A stretch of 64,000 nt of DNA from Fibrobacter sp. (lineage in GTDB: Bacteria > Fibrobacterota > Fibrobacteria > Fibrobacterales > Fibrobacteraceae): the NCBI GenBank assembly GCA_024398995.1, contig JAKSIE010000006.1, positions 1 through 64,000 of the forward strand, in the 5' to 3' direction. Under the pieces are notes generated by a model. That model had not been told where the DNA came from. It worked only from the letters and a program-made list of their open reading frames with translations, and did not search any database. How positions within the stretch are numbered: position 1 is the stretch's first letter; each line of letters starts with the position of its first letter. The position numbers were made by a program, and so were the translations under genes. This document shows positions 42,807 through 53,400 of the stretch, piece after piece.

Positions 42807-44699
42807 ATGGAATTAACGAAATCGCAGGAACGCCGTCTAGCTTTTGTCGCTAGTCTTTTGAGTCTCAATCCTAATGATCCTACAGATCGAATTAAGGCGC
42901 TCAGACATTTAAACCTGGACGAAAATGGTTGTTTCCATGGATTCCAATACTCTCAGGGCTTTATGGAATTCTTCATCTTCCTGGATGAAGATACCCCGCT
43001 GGAAAAGGTTGTTCAGCACCTGAATTCCGATCTTAAGCAGCTTCAGATTGCTGTTTTCCGCACTAGCGACCCCACCAATCCGTTCTTCATGTCTCTTCGT
43101 GAAGAAGCCGACCCCTGGGCAGTCAACAAGATTTCCGACGATGCTGAAGAAGAAGAGGACGACGCACCTGCAAGCCGTCCCTACATGGAAACCCTCGAAA
43201 TCACCGTGCTCCGCACCCGCGCAAGCCGTGACTTGACCGACTCCGAACTGGAACGCACCCTTAAGGATATGCGCCGTAAGCTCAATCTCTGGAAGGCCGA
43301 AGTTAAGGCTAAGCTGGAAATTGTTGCCGAACACGACGATTTGACCCGCGATTTCCGCTCCGCTGATGACAAGCTTGAAATCGTTATGGAGTCCGAACCT
43401 CTTCACATGACTAGCGATCACGGCGAACTTTTCCTCGGTTTCTGCCCGATCCGCACGATTTTCGACTACCACGTCAATTTGGGTAAGCGTCTGAAGACCA
43501 AGCACAACATGGCTATCGTCTCCAGCAACATCCGTACTTACCTCGGCAACCTCACTCATACCAACGCAGCTCTTATCGACGCCTTCCAGACCATGGAACG
43601 CAACGACGACCAGAACGTGAACGTGGAAGACTTCCCGTTCCTGCACAACGGTATGACCCTTACCGGCGACGACCTGCGCTTGAAGGATCGCGACGGCAAG
43701 AAGGTTCTTTACATTGACCGTCCCAAGATTATTAACGGTGCTCAGTCCCTGTTCACCTACGAACAGTACGCTAAGAAGAGCAAGAAGCCGGTGAACCCCA
43801 AGGTTCTCGTCAAGGTTGTTGTGCCCTATCCTGGTGCAGACAACTTCCTGAATCAGGTGACTATGGCTAACAACCGTCAGAACCCTGTGTTCAGCTACCA
43901 TCTCCGTGCTGCTGACGATCTGCAGTTCTTCATTTGGCAGCGTTACCAGGAAGAAGGCTTTACCTACGTTTACAAGGATGGTGTTCGCCTCAAGGCCCGT
44001 ACCCGTAAGCTTGAAGTCCGTATGCGTCCCGAACTTGCCAAGACCCTCTTTATGATGGATGGTAAGCTCAGCGAATGCCGTTCTTCTGACTGCATTTTCG
44101 ACAAGGAAACCCTGTACCAGCGTTGCTTCGGTGCATTCGTGCGCGTTGCTCCCGAAAAGGAACAGTCCTTCGTCCGCAAGACTATCGCTTTCACCAAGGC
44201 ATGGCAGCTCCTTAGCCGCTTGCCCATCAAAATTCGTAAGGTTACCCCGGGTAAGGGTGTTTCCATCGAAGCTAACGATGATAATCCGCTGACTCGCATC
44301 ACCTGGAACGGCCGTCTTGATGACAAGTTCATCTTCCGTAGCGCCGTCAAGGACCTGGTTGTAGCTCTTGCCCTTAAGCATTGGCTCATCTACGGTGATC
44401 CGATCCAAGACTTCGAATGGCTGGTTGAAAACGAACTGAACTTCAACGAATCCATTTTGAAGTACGCTTCCAAGATCTACACCGAAGACCTGAAGGGTAT
44501 CTTGATCAGCGAATTCAAGGATAACTCCAACTACTACGACACCATCACTACCATCGACAAGGATAGTGGCGAATCTGTGGAACGTCGTTTGTGGAAGGGT
44601 TTCGCAAACACTGCTACCTACGAAAAGATGCTCGACCTTCTGTGCAAGAAGAACAAGCAGTGGGAAAAGTGCCGCGAAGGTATCGAAGCCTTTATCTAA
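42807..44699 (+). CDS. AIPR (abortive infection phage resistance) family protein
   Basis: 630 residues from ATG 42807 (GAGG five bases upstream). The AIPR core is recognised by NIRTYLGNLTHTN, then FLHNGMTLTGDDL, PKIINGAQSLFTYEQY, VLVKVV and VTMANNRQNPVFSYH. Family members were named for phage-abortive infection and often pair with other defence genes, but their mechanism is not established. There is no signal peptide. It stands alone between its own promoter and terminator, with no restriction, toxin or helicase gene nearby. Codon use resembles highly expressed native genes, not a recent import. Confidence 0.82.
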   Translation: MELTKSQERRLAFVASLLSLNPNDPTDRIKALRHLNLDENGCFHGFQYSQGFMEFFIFLDEDTPLEKVVQHLNSDLKQLQIAVFRTSDPTNPFFMSLREEADPWAVNKISDDAEEEEDDAPASRPYMETLEITVLRTRASRDLTDSELERTLKDMRRKLNLWKAEVKAKLEIVAEHDDLTRDFRSADDKLEIVMESEPLHMTSDHGELFLGFCPIRTIFDYHVNLGKRLKTKHNMAIVSSNIRTYLGNLTHTNAALIDAFQTMERNDDQNVNVEDFPFLHNGMTLTGDDLRLKDRDGKKVLYIDRPKIINGAQSLFTYEQYAKKSKKPVNPKVLVKVVVPYPGADNFLNQVTMANNRQNPVFSYHLRAADDLQFFIWQRYQEEGFTYVYKDGVRLKARTRKLEVRMRPELAKTLFMMDGKLSECRSSDCIFDKETLYQRCFGAFVRVAPEKEQSFVRKTIAFTKAWQLLSRLPIKIRKVTPGKGVSIEANDDNPLTRITWNGRLDDKFIFRSAVKDLVVALALKHWLIYGDPIQDFEWLVENELNFNESILKYASKIYTEDLKGILISEFKDNSNYYDTITTIDKDSGESVERRLWKGFANTATYEKMLDLLCKKNKQWEKCREGIEAFI

Positions 44700-44718
44700 G
44701 CTTCAAAATCCCGGTTTT

Positions 44719-44753
44719 AAAAGTCCTCGACGAAGAGTCGGGGGCTTTTTTTT
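44719..44753 (+). terminator. Terminator after the AIPR gene
   Basis: A 12-pair stem with G-T pairs (AAAGTCCTCGAC/GTCGGGGGCTTT, GAAGA loop) is followed by T8. Confidence 0.87.
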
Positions 44754-44825
44754 ATGCATTTTTGGGGGATTCTCTTTAAAATATTGTCACATCTTACTTA
44801 TATGTGGGGGAGCTTGCAATAATTG

Positions 44826-44854
44826 TTGACCGCTTTTGCTGCAATTTTTATCTT
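44826..44854 (+). promoter_or_regulatory. Predicted promoter for the carboxyltransferase gene
   Basis: TTGACC at 44826-44831, a 17-bp spacer and TATCTT at 44849-44854 lie 39 bp before ATG 44894. Confidence 0.5.
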
Positions 44855-44893
44855 TGGCTACGAAAATATTACAAAAGAAGGAGTTCTTACATT

Positions 44894-46516
44894 ATGTGGA
44901 ACGAAAAACATTTGAACAGACTGAATGAGTACCTGAGCCAGGCTCAGGCTGCCGGTGGCGCTGCTCGTATTGATAAGCAGCATCAGTCCGGTAAGTGCAC
45001 TGCTCGCGAACGTATGGAAATGCTGTTCGACGCAGGTACTTTCGTGGAAGTTGGCGCTCTTCGCAAGTCCAGCAACCGCGTTCTCAAGGAAAGCAAGGTC
45101 GTCCTGGGTGACGGCGTGGTTACCGGTTACGGCAAGGTGAATGGCCGTCTGGTTTTTGCTTCCTCTCAGGACTTTACTGTTGGCGGTGGCGCCCTCGGTC
45201 AGTGCCATGCTGAAAAGATTTGCCGCGTCATGGACATGGCTGTGGAAGCTGGTTGCCCCTTTGTCGCCATGAACGACTCCGGTGGAGCTCGTATCGACGA
45301 AGGCGTATTCTCCCTGGCTGGCTATAGCGCCATCATGGCCCGTAACGTCTGGGCTTCTGGCGTGATTCCTCAGATTGCCGTAATCATGGGCCCCTGCGCT
45401 GGTGGTGCCTGCTACTCTCCGGCTCTGTCTGACTTTATCTTCATGACCCAGTCCACTTCCCAGATGTTCCTCACTGGCCCCGCTGTTGTTAAGCAGGTCA
45501 TGGGCGAAAACATCACCGCTGCAGAACTGGGCGGCGCTCCGGTGCATACTGCAAAGTCTGGTGTGGCTCATTTCATGTACCCCGACGACAAGCAGACTCT
45601 GGAAGGTGTCCGCAAGCTCCTTTCTTACCTGCCTCAGGGCAACAAGACGAAGCCTATTCCCGCTGCAGAACAGATGGAAGAAAAGGCCGACGAATCCGGC
45701 ATCAAGAAACTTTTCAAGAAGTTCCTGAACAAGCAGGAAGCTACCTGCGAAGCTGCCGAAGACAAGAGTGCTACTATCCAGGACATCGTTCCGGATAACT
45801 ACAAGCAGGCTTACGACGTTAGCGCCGTGATCGCCGCTTTCGCTGATGCAGACAGCTTCTTCGAAGTCCAGAAGGACTGGGGCAAGAACGTCGTGATCGG
45901 CTTTGCCCGCCTGAACGGTGAAGTTATCGGTATCGTTGCTAACCAGCCCAAGGTTCTCGCCGGTTCTCTCGATGTGGACGGCTCCTCCAAGGCTGGCCGC
46001 TTCGTTCGCTTCTGCGACGCCTTCAACATTCCGCTGCTGGCTCTCGTAGACGTTCCGGGTTACATGCCTGGTAGCAAGCAGGAATACTCCGGCATTATCC
46101 GCCACGGCGCAAAGCTCCTGTACGCCTTTGCCGAAGCAACTGTACCTAAGGTTACTCTCATTCTCCGTAAGGCCTTCGGTGGTGCTTACATCGCCATGAA
46201 CTCCAAGGATGTGGGCGCAGACTACGTCTTCGCTCTGCCTATTGCCCAGGTGGCTGTGATGGGTGCAGAAGGTGCTGTTGAAATCATCAACAAGAAGGAA
46301 ATCGCTGCTGCACCGGATCCGGTGGCTGCACGTGCCGCTTGCATCGCCAAGTACGAAGACGAATTGATGAACCCCTACGTTGCCGCTGCCATGGGCGTGG
46401 TTGACGAAGTCATCAAGCCGGAAGACGTACGTAAGCGCCTTGTGACTGCCTTCGACGCTCTGAAGACTAAGGATCAGAAGCGTCTTTGGAAGAAGCATGC
46501 TAACATTCCGCTGTAA
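44894..46516 (+). CDS. Acyl-CoA carboxylase beta / methylmalonyl-CoA decarboxylase alpha-type carboxyltransferase
   Basis: 540 residues from ATG 44894 (AAGGAG upstream). Both carboxyltransferase halves are complete: GKCTARERMEMLFD, DFTVGGGALGQCHAEKI, NDSGGARIDEG, MGPCAGGACYSPALSDF, then VPGYMPG, GAKLLYAF, LRKAFGGAYIAMNSK and MGAEGAVEI. This subunit moves carboxyl groups between biotin and acyl-CoA (propionyl/methylmalonyl-CoA or acetyl-CoA). An insertion of about 30 charged residues (EEKADESGIKKLFKKFLNKQ) between the halves is unusual. No biotin carrier or carboxylase gene adjoins, so I cannot choose PccB or MmdA. Confidence 0.9.
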   Translation: MWNEKHLNRLNEYLSQAQAAGGAARIDKQHQSGKCTARERMEMLFDAGTFVEVGALRKSSNRVLKESKVVLGDGVVTGYGKVNGRLVFASSQDFTVGGGALGQCHAEKICRVMDMAVEAGCPFVAMNDSGGARIDEGVFSLAGYSAIMARNVWASGVIPQIAVIMGPCAGGACYSPALSDFIFMTQSTSQMFLTGPAVVKQVMGENITAAELGGAPVHTAKSGVAHFMYPDDKQTLEGVRKLLSYLPQGNKTKPIPAAEQMEEKADESGIKKLFKKFLNKQEATCEAAEDKSATIQDIVPDNYKQAYDVSAVIAAFADADSFFEVQKDWGKNVVIGFARLNGEVIGIVANQPKVLAGSLDVDGSSKAGRFVRFCDAFNIPLLALVDVPGYMPGSKQEYSGIIRHGAKLLYAFAEATVPKVTLILRKAFGGAYIAMNSKDVGADYVFALPIAQVAVMGAEGAVEIINKKEIAAAPDPVAARAACIAKYEDELMNPYVAAAMGVVDEVIKPEDVRKRLVTAFDALKTKDQKRLWKKHANIPL

Positions 46517-46558
46517 GCGGAATAGGACCGATTAATATCGGACACTAAAGCTCTCACG

Positions 46559-46597
46559 AAAAAGGACCAGTCGTTGGACTGGTCCTTTTTGTTTTTT
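46559..46597 (+). terminator. Terminator after the carboxyltransferase gene
   Basis: An 11-pair or longer stem AAGGACCAGTC/GACTGGTCCTT with a GTTG loop and a T-rich tail. Confidence 0.9.
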
Positions 46598-46609
46598 TTT
46601 GAGGGAATT

Positions 46610-47278
46610 TTATCGTCGAGTGATTTTTGCCTGAATACCGAAACTCATGAGACCCAAAAAACCGGCGTCAGATGAATGCCCAGGAGAATAGGAAGTTTCC
46701 TTACCGAAGAGCCCGATTGTATTTGTTTCTCCAATGCCGATTCCCCAATGTTCACCGATTTTCCAGGTCTTGCCGAATTCAAGAATTGTGCCGAGTCCCT
46801 TGCCGTTTAGCTTAAAACCCGCGTAACTACCAGAATTTTCGGCGTTATAGGTTAGATATCCTAAGGAAACGCCTATGTGTAATCCGCTCATTTTAGCATT
46901 GGGATTTTTGACGGGATAGAAGGTGGCGCCGCCGCCAACAAAAAGGCGATAGTAGGGAGCCGTACTGGAATAGGATGAATTGTCGCCGAATAGGCCGTCG
47001 TTTGTATGGAAGTAGCTTATTGTCATGGTGGATGCGCTTAACGTTCCATGGATCGATGTTTTCCTTGAAAGTGTCCATCCTAGTCGCAGGTCGGCGTAGG
47101 GGCCTATGCCATTGTATCTTTCGGTATCGGAGAGAATGTCTAGATGACTAATGCTTGCGTGGGTAAAACCGGCTCCACAGCCAAAATATAAACCGCTATG
47201 TTCGTCCTGCTGAGGTTGCACGGGGTTTGCCTGGACGATGGCTGCTGCTGCTAAAACGATGAAAAGTAAGTTTTTCAT
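46610..47278 (-). CDS. Outer membrane beta-barrel protein
   Basis: 222 residues. A signal peptide ends AAIVQA near residue 17. The mature part starts with a Gly/aromatic strand (GLYFGCGAGFTHASI) and continues with alternating hydrophobic strands separated by charged turns, ending MSFGIQAKITRR, a typical outer membrane barrel ending. No known family was recognised; OmpW/OprF-like small barrels are possible. It is divergent from sprA. Confidence 0.78.
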   Translation of the reverse strand: MKNLLFIVLAAAAIVQANPVQPQQDEHSGLYFGCGAGFTHASISHLDILSDTERYNGIGPYADLRLGWTLSRKTSIHGTLSASTMTISYFHTNDGLFGDNSSYSSTAPYYRLFVGGGATFYPVKNPNAKMSGLHIGVSLGYLTYNAENSGSYAGFKLNGKGLGTILEFGKTWKIGEHWGIGIGETNTIGLFGKETSYSPGHSSDAGFLGLMSFGIQAKITRR

Positions 47279-47327
47279 AAGTTTCGCTCCTTTTCTCCCA
47301 AAGTATGAAAAAAAGGGGGAAAAACAT

Positions 47328-47345
47328 ATAGCCCGAATGGGCTAT
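47328..47345 (-). promoter_or_regulatory. Inverted repeat in the barrel/sprA intergenic region
   Basis: A perfect ATAGCCC-GAAT-GGGCTAT dyad in the divergent intergenic region. On the minus strand it is followed by a T-run, so it may be a leader attenuator of the barrel gene or an operator. Confidence 0.4.
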
Positions 47346-47481
47346 GCTTGAAATAATTGCTAAATTCCCGCAAATTCCTAGGCTTTTTTGCCACAAGTAT
47401 TTCGTTTTTTTGAACGAAATTCAGTATTTTGTGTGGTATTAGACCTTGATGGTAAAAGGATTTCAAAAACTGTAGAAAAAC

Positions 47482-50400
47482 GTGGCTTTTGGATTGAAAC
47501 ATTGGTGGTTTGCTATGGGTGTTGCCGTAGCTGCAGGACTCGCCTGGTCTCAGGGCGATTCTTCCTCTGTCATATCCGCATCTGATACCACCGCGGCTGA
47601 TCCTGCCGAAAATGAATGGCAGCCTACCCTGCAGTATATTTCCCTGCCTCCTTCTGTTACCCCGTTGAATGGCCTTTTGCCATTTGGTGGCGTGGGAGCA
47701 TCTCCTAGCCTGATGAGCAACAGCAAGGGGCAGGTGTTTAGTCACAATGTTGATGTGGCCACCCGTGAAATGGATGTTAGCGAAAAGCGCGTGAATTCCG
47801 TTTCTCGCGATACCACCACCTTGTGGTCGGCCCATTATCCGGAACTTACGGATTACGTTGCCGATATGTACGATATTGGCCGTAAGCGCCTTTGGTTGAA
47901 TGGCTTGGTTGGCCAGGCAAGCGGAGGTTACGAAACCCCGGAAACCGGTTCTGTCTTTGATATTACCATTCCTGTGACTATGCCCGCCTGGATGAGGGAC
48001 TTCGGCTTGGATAAGCCTAAGCTCATGCTTCAGGGTTCCATGGATATCCGTCTGAAGGGTTACGGCGAATACGACAACGCCGAGGGTAGTACTAAGACCA
48101 GTCTTTGGCCTAGCCCCACATTGAACTATACCCCGAACTTTATGGTGAAGGGTAAGATTGGTCCTTATATCACTGTTGAAATCCAGAACGTGGAAGAAGG
48201 CCTAGGTACCAAGAACCAGGTTCGAGTGGTGTATGAGGAGTCCTATAAGGGTGAGTTCGAGGACTATATCCTTCAGCGTGTAGAAGCAGGTACCACCAAC
48301 CTTGCTTTGACGGGTACAGAACTGACGGGTTACTCAGAAAACCATCAGGGCCTCTTTGGTATTAAGGCTGACTGGAAGTTGGGCGACTGGCGCCTTACCA
48401 CTATTGCTTCTCAGGATGGCGGCTCTCAGGAAGAATTCACCTTGAAGGCCAACGAGTCTACCTCGGAATTCCAGGTGCTGGATAAGCAGTTCATTTCTTA
48501 CCGCTACTATTTCTTGAATCACGAAGTTCGTAACGCCTACATCAATGAGGCTGTGACCGGTCGTAAGACGTCCAGTTACTCGGCAACGAACCTTAAGCTG
48601 TATAAGCGCGGTGCGACGAATGCGATTACTGGTGTTATCGACAATGTGACCGTGGTTTATAAGACTCCCTCCGGCAAGACTGTTAAAAAGCTTGTGGAAC
48701 GACTGGTTGAAATTCCCAGCTCCGACTTTACCTACGATCCCAAGATGGGCGTTGTTAAGATCAATGGCGTTAACAGGAATACTTTGGTTGCTGCAAGCTG
48801 GAGTGGTGACGGAACCGATCGTACTGGAACCACGGTTCGCGACCGTTCTGAACTGGTGCTTATTCAATGGGACGCAGCACTTTCTGAACTGGACGGCATC
48901 GACAAGTTGATGCTGCGTAACGTGTACTCCATTGGTATTGCCGATGGTAGCTCTTCTAACTTTGTATTGAGAATGAAGAACAAGTCCGGCATTGCCGGTA
49001 GCTTCTTGAAGACTCTGGGACTGGTGGACGCCTCCACCGGAACCCCGCTGGTTAATGACGCAAAGATCTTTACGAAGAATGCTTCTGGTAGCTATACCGG
49101 TGAAATGTGGTTGCCCTGCTTGCCATACACGGACTCTGTGTACATGGGCAAGCCTAATGCGGTGGAATTGGCTAGGCAGAACTGCTTGGAGCCCTTGCGA
49201 TTGCTGGATTCCACGGATGCCATGGCTCAGCTTTATAACCTGCCGGTTTATAACCTGAATCGCTATACCAACCGTTTCTACTTTGAATCTGTGGGTAAGC
49301 GTCGTAACTCTACCTTGAGTGTTCGCGATCCCAGTTCCAGCTATTCTGTGAATGGTAACTCCTGTATGGATATCTCTCCGGGCACTGAAAAGGTGACCGC
49401 AGGTTCTACCACCCTTATCCGTGGAACGGACTACGAAGTCAACTACGAACTGGGTCAGATTGAATTGCTCAGTGAACGTGCGCTTGACCCCAATAAGGAA
49501 ATCAAGGTTTCCTTTGAATGCGAACCTTTGTTTGAAATTGACAACAAACTGTTGCTTGGTGCTCGTGCGGAATTGCCCTTGGATCTCTACGGTTTTGGCG
49601 CAGGTTCCGTGTTCGGCTTGACTGCTTTGTACAAGAGCCAGAGCACCACTGCTAAGACTCCGACCTTGGGTAGCGAACCTTACTCTAGCGCCTTGCTCGG
49701 TATGAACCTGCGCTTGCAGGATACAGTCAATGCTTTGACTGAATTGGTGAACAAGATTCCTGGCATCAATACTACCGCCTCTTCTAGTTGGCGCTTTGAA
49801 GCGGAACTTGCCGCAAGTCGTCATAATGCAAATACCAGCGGTAATACTTCTGCCTTGGTCGAAGACTTTGAGGCTACCGGTTCCGGTCTGACTTATCCTC
49901 TGTCCAGATTGTCCTGGTACCAGGCATCTCCTCCGGGTGGTGTTTCTGATAATCCTTCTACTTACATCGAAGACTTGGACTACCGTCACCAGGGTGAATT
50001 TATATGGCATAGCAACAACACTGAACTGTATAAGAACATCTATCCGAAGGTGGGCAACTCCGATGTAGATAACCAGCACTTGACTGTGCTGAAGATGACC
50101 TTGCGTGCTAACGACAACCTGTCCGGTAAGTCCTGGGGTGGTGTGATGCGCCCGAACAGTTCTTACTATCAGGATATGAGCAACATGAAGTACATCGAAG
50201 TGGTTGCTCGCGGTAACGTAGGTTCTATCTATTTGGATTTGGGTCTTATTAGCGAAGACTTGTCTATTAACGGCTTTGCTCCCGATGGCCTTTACCAGGG
50301 CGAAAATGATCTGGGTACAACCACAGCCCTGCATGACAAGGGCTTGGATGGAAAGACGGGTTCTGATGAACAGCGTCAGGTTTGGGACTGTCGTATCTCT

Positions 50401-53400
50401 GGTTGCGTAAGCCAGATTTACGATGCTACCAACTCCAGCAACTTCTCTACGGATATTGCCCGCGATAACTTCAATGACGACTTGGACGAAGAGAGCGATC
50501 CTCCTGTTTACATCAATGGAACTGAAAACAACGCTGGCGAACGTAAGTACGATACCGAAGATATTAACAAGAACGGTTCCTTGGATAAGGACATTAGCTA
50601 TGTCCGCTATCGCGTTGATTTGTCTGACACCAACATTGCAAACTTTGAAGTCTTGAAGAACGGTTGGCGCAAGTGGCGCATTCCTCTGAACCAGTACGAC
50701 ACGGTGGTTTCTGCAAATGGTAGCGACTACCTGACAATTCTTTCTGAATCCCAGTTCTCCAGACTTTGGATGGGTCGTTTGAATCCTGGCGTTGCCGAAG
50801 CTAAGGTGCAGATTGTGGGCCTTGCTGTTGTTGGTAATGCATGGGAAGAAACTACTGTTGCAGACTACTATAGAACGAGCTCCAATGAAAATTCCCAGAT
50901 TGTTGAAGTGAACGGTTTTGGTCAGCAGGTTTCAGAATCTGTAAGCACCAAGGATACTACGTACATTACTGTTACCACCATCAACAACCGTGAGAATTCC
51001 AACAAGTATCACAAGTCTCCCAACACGACCACGGAACGCGATTCTGATACTAATGCTCCGCTAAAGGAAACGGCTCTTGTTCTTGACTACCACAACATGA
51101 ACCCCGGTCAGGAAGTTGGCGTTACCCGAATCTTTGAAACGGACAAGAAGGACTTTTCAAGCTATAAGTCCTTGAAGATGGAAATTCACTACGCCATCGA
51201 AGATAAGGAAATTAGCAACCGACTCTCTGAGGCTCCGGTACGTTTTGCAATGCAGTTCGGTGAAGGTTCCCTGGAAGGATCTTCTGATTACTACGAATGG
51301 AGCTTCCGCCCTGTAATGTATTCTTGCAACAGCTCTGAACGCGAAGCAGACTGTCACGAACAGAACTGGCTTGCTAACGCCTTTGCAATGGACCTTACGG
51401 AATTCTCCAACCTGAAAAAAACTCGCCGTCCGCCTTACATGTTTGCTGTTGAAAAGGATATCGCTCCTAAGCCGGGTGAAGAAGACCGCGCAGAAAAGAT
51501 TCGCCTGGTGGGTAATCCTTCTATTACCAGCATCGACTGGATTCGTTTTGTGGTGATCGCAGACTCTAGCGCCTCCGCAGAAGACTTGAAGGGTACTTTC
51601 TGGCTGGATGACCTGCGCTTGTCTGATATGGATACGGACTGGGGGTACGCTGCACGTGTTGGCGGCCAGGTGAACTTCGCAGACTTTGTTTCTCTCTCTG
51701 GTAGGGTTCGTTACCAGGATGGTAACTTTGCCACCCTTTCTACTTCCAATGGTTCTCCCAAGCCCAAGATTTCTGAAGCCGCTTCTCAGCTGGACGTTGG
51801 TGCCGACTTTACCATGAACCTGAACAAGTTCATGAATGATAGCGCTGGATTCCATATTCCGCTGTCCATGGGTTACCATACCACCACCAAGCGTCCGTAC
51901 ATGAAGCCTACGGATGACTTGCACTTGAAGAAGAACAACTTCATTGATTTGACTAGCGACATGTTCCAGAATGAACTGGATATTGATTCCAGAGCCGAAG
52001 AAGAGAAACTTCGCGACAGTGCTAATTCAAAGGGTTATCAGTCCTTCGTTCGTGAAAAGAGCTTTGGCATTAGCTACCGTAAGGATTACAAGGCTCATGA
52101 ATCCATGCTGGGCGAAGTTCTTTCCCAGGTGTTCTTGGAACGTCCGGCATTTAGCTATAGCTATAACGAATCCGAAGGCCAGTCCACGACAAGCTCCGAC
52201 TCCACTTATTCTTACCACACGATTTTGGAATATAAGTTGGGTACGTTCAGCATGTTCAAGTTTAGGCCTTTTGAAAGTCTTTCCAAGTATCGCTTGCTGA
52301 AGGATTTTGCAAAGTCTGAATTCGAACCTTGGCCCCAGACCTTCGACTTGACTTTGTTTGACTTGAACTATGTGCGTTACGTGAACCAGAACCGCGATCC
52401 GGATTACGTGGACCCGCAGGTGGATAAGGTTGTTACCTACACCACGGAACTTAACCACAAGTTGAATATGCGTTGGAACATTTTCTCGTTCCTTACTACA
52501 AGCTATTCTTTGAATATCCGTCGTGACATGTTCAGTGGTGGAGACCGCGAAGGCTTTGCCAAGGAAAACTTCTTTACCACCCGTGAAGGCGGTCTCTTTG
52601 CTAGCGGCTACATCTTTGACTTTGACCATTCCGATCGCAAGGTTTACGTGTCTGAGGGCGATCCGGTGATTATTGCCACGGATACCATTCCCAAGGTGAA
52701 TTCCAATGGCGACACCATGGTAATCAACATGCAGGATCCGGATTCCTACGAGATTCGCTACGACAGTACTGCGACTTACAAGGTGGACAGTGTGGGTACA
52801 AGGGAATATGGTCGTTCCTATGGTATTCTTAGGGATGAACGTTCTCGTAGCCAGCAGTTCAAGATTGGTTTCAATCCTCGCATTATTCCGTTCTTGCCGT
52901 TCTCCATTAACTATTCTACGGACTTTAACCAACAGAAGACTATTCCTGATGATTATGACTTGATGGACGAAACCAGTATCGATAAGAACTACTGGACCGT
53001 TTCTCAGACGAACCGTTTTGAATTTACTCCGACCTTCAAGATCCTTGACTTTGTGAAAAACTTTGGTAAGGCCACTGCTGTTGCCAAGGCCTTTGAAAAG
53101 ATCAAGTGGCGCGAAATTCGCTTTAGCTGGAATGCAAGCACAAATACGGTGGGTGAAAACTTTACCCTGTCCCAGCTTTACGAAGATCAGGGCGTGACTC
53201 CGTTCCAGTACTATCTGTACGGTTTGGGTATTGGTAACGGCTATCGTAACCGCGGTTTGTGGAACATTGTCTCTGGCGAAATGGGCATGGATGACCGTAA
53301 CGATTACAGAGGCTTTGGTGAGTACCGTAACCATCATGTGGATACCTTGGTGTACCAGGGCAACTTCCGTCATACGGTTTCTCGTCAGTTCCAAACTTCT

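Noticed and set aside
42909-44408. A 499-codon open frame antisense to the AIPR gene
   Set aside because: It lies fully inside the AIPR frame, shows no recognisable domain, and arises because the sense gene has a strong codon bias. The sense gene has the promoter, RBS and family motifs.
44858-46498. A 546-codon open frame antisense to the carboxyltransferase
   Set aside because: It shadows a well-conserved enzyme; no motif, no RBS at its start.
48334-50334. A 666-codon minus-strand frame inside sprA
   Set aside because: It is an antisense frame in a very large biased gene; no independent support.
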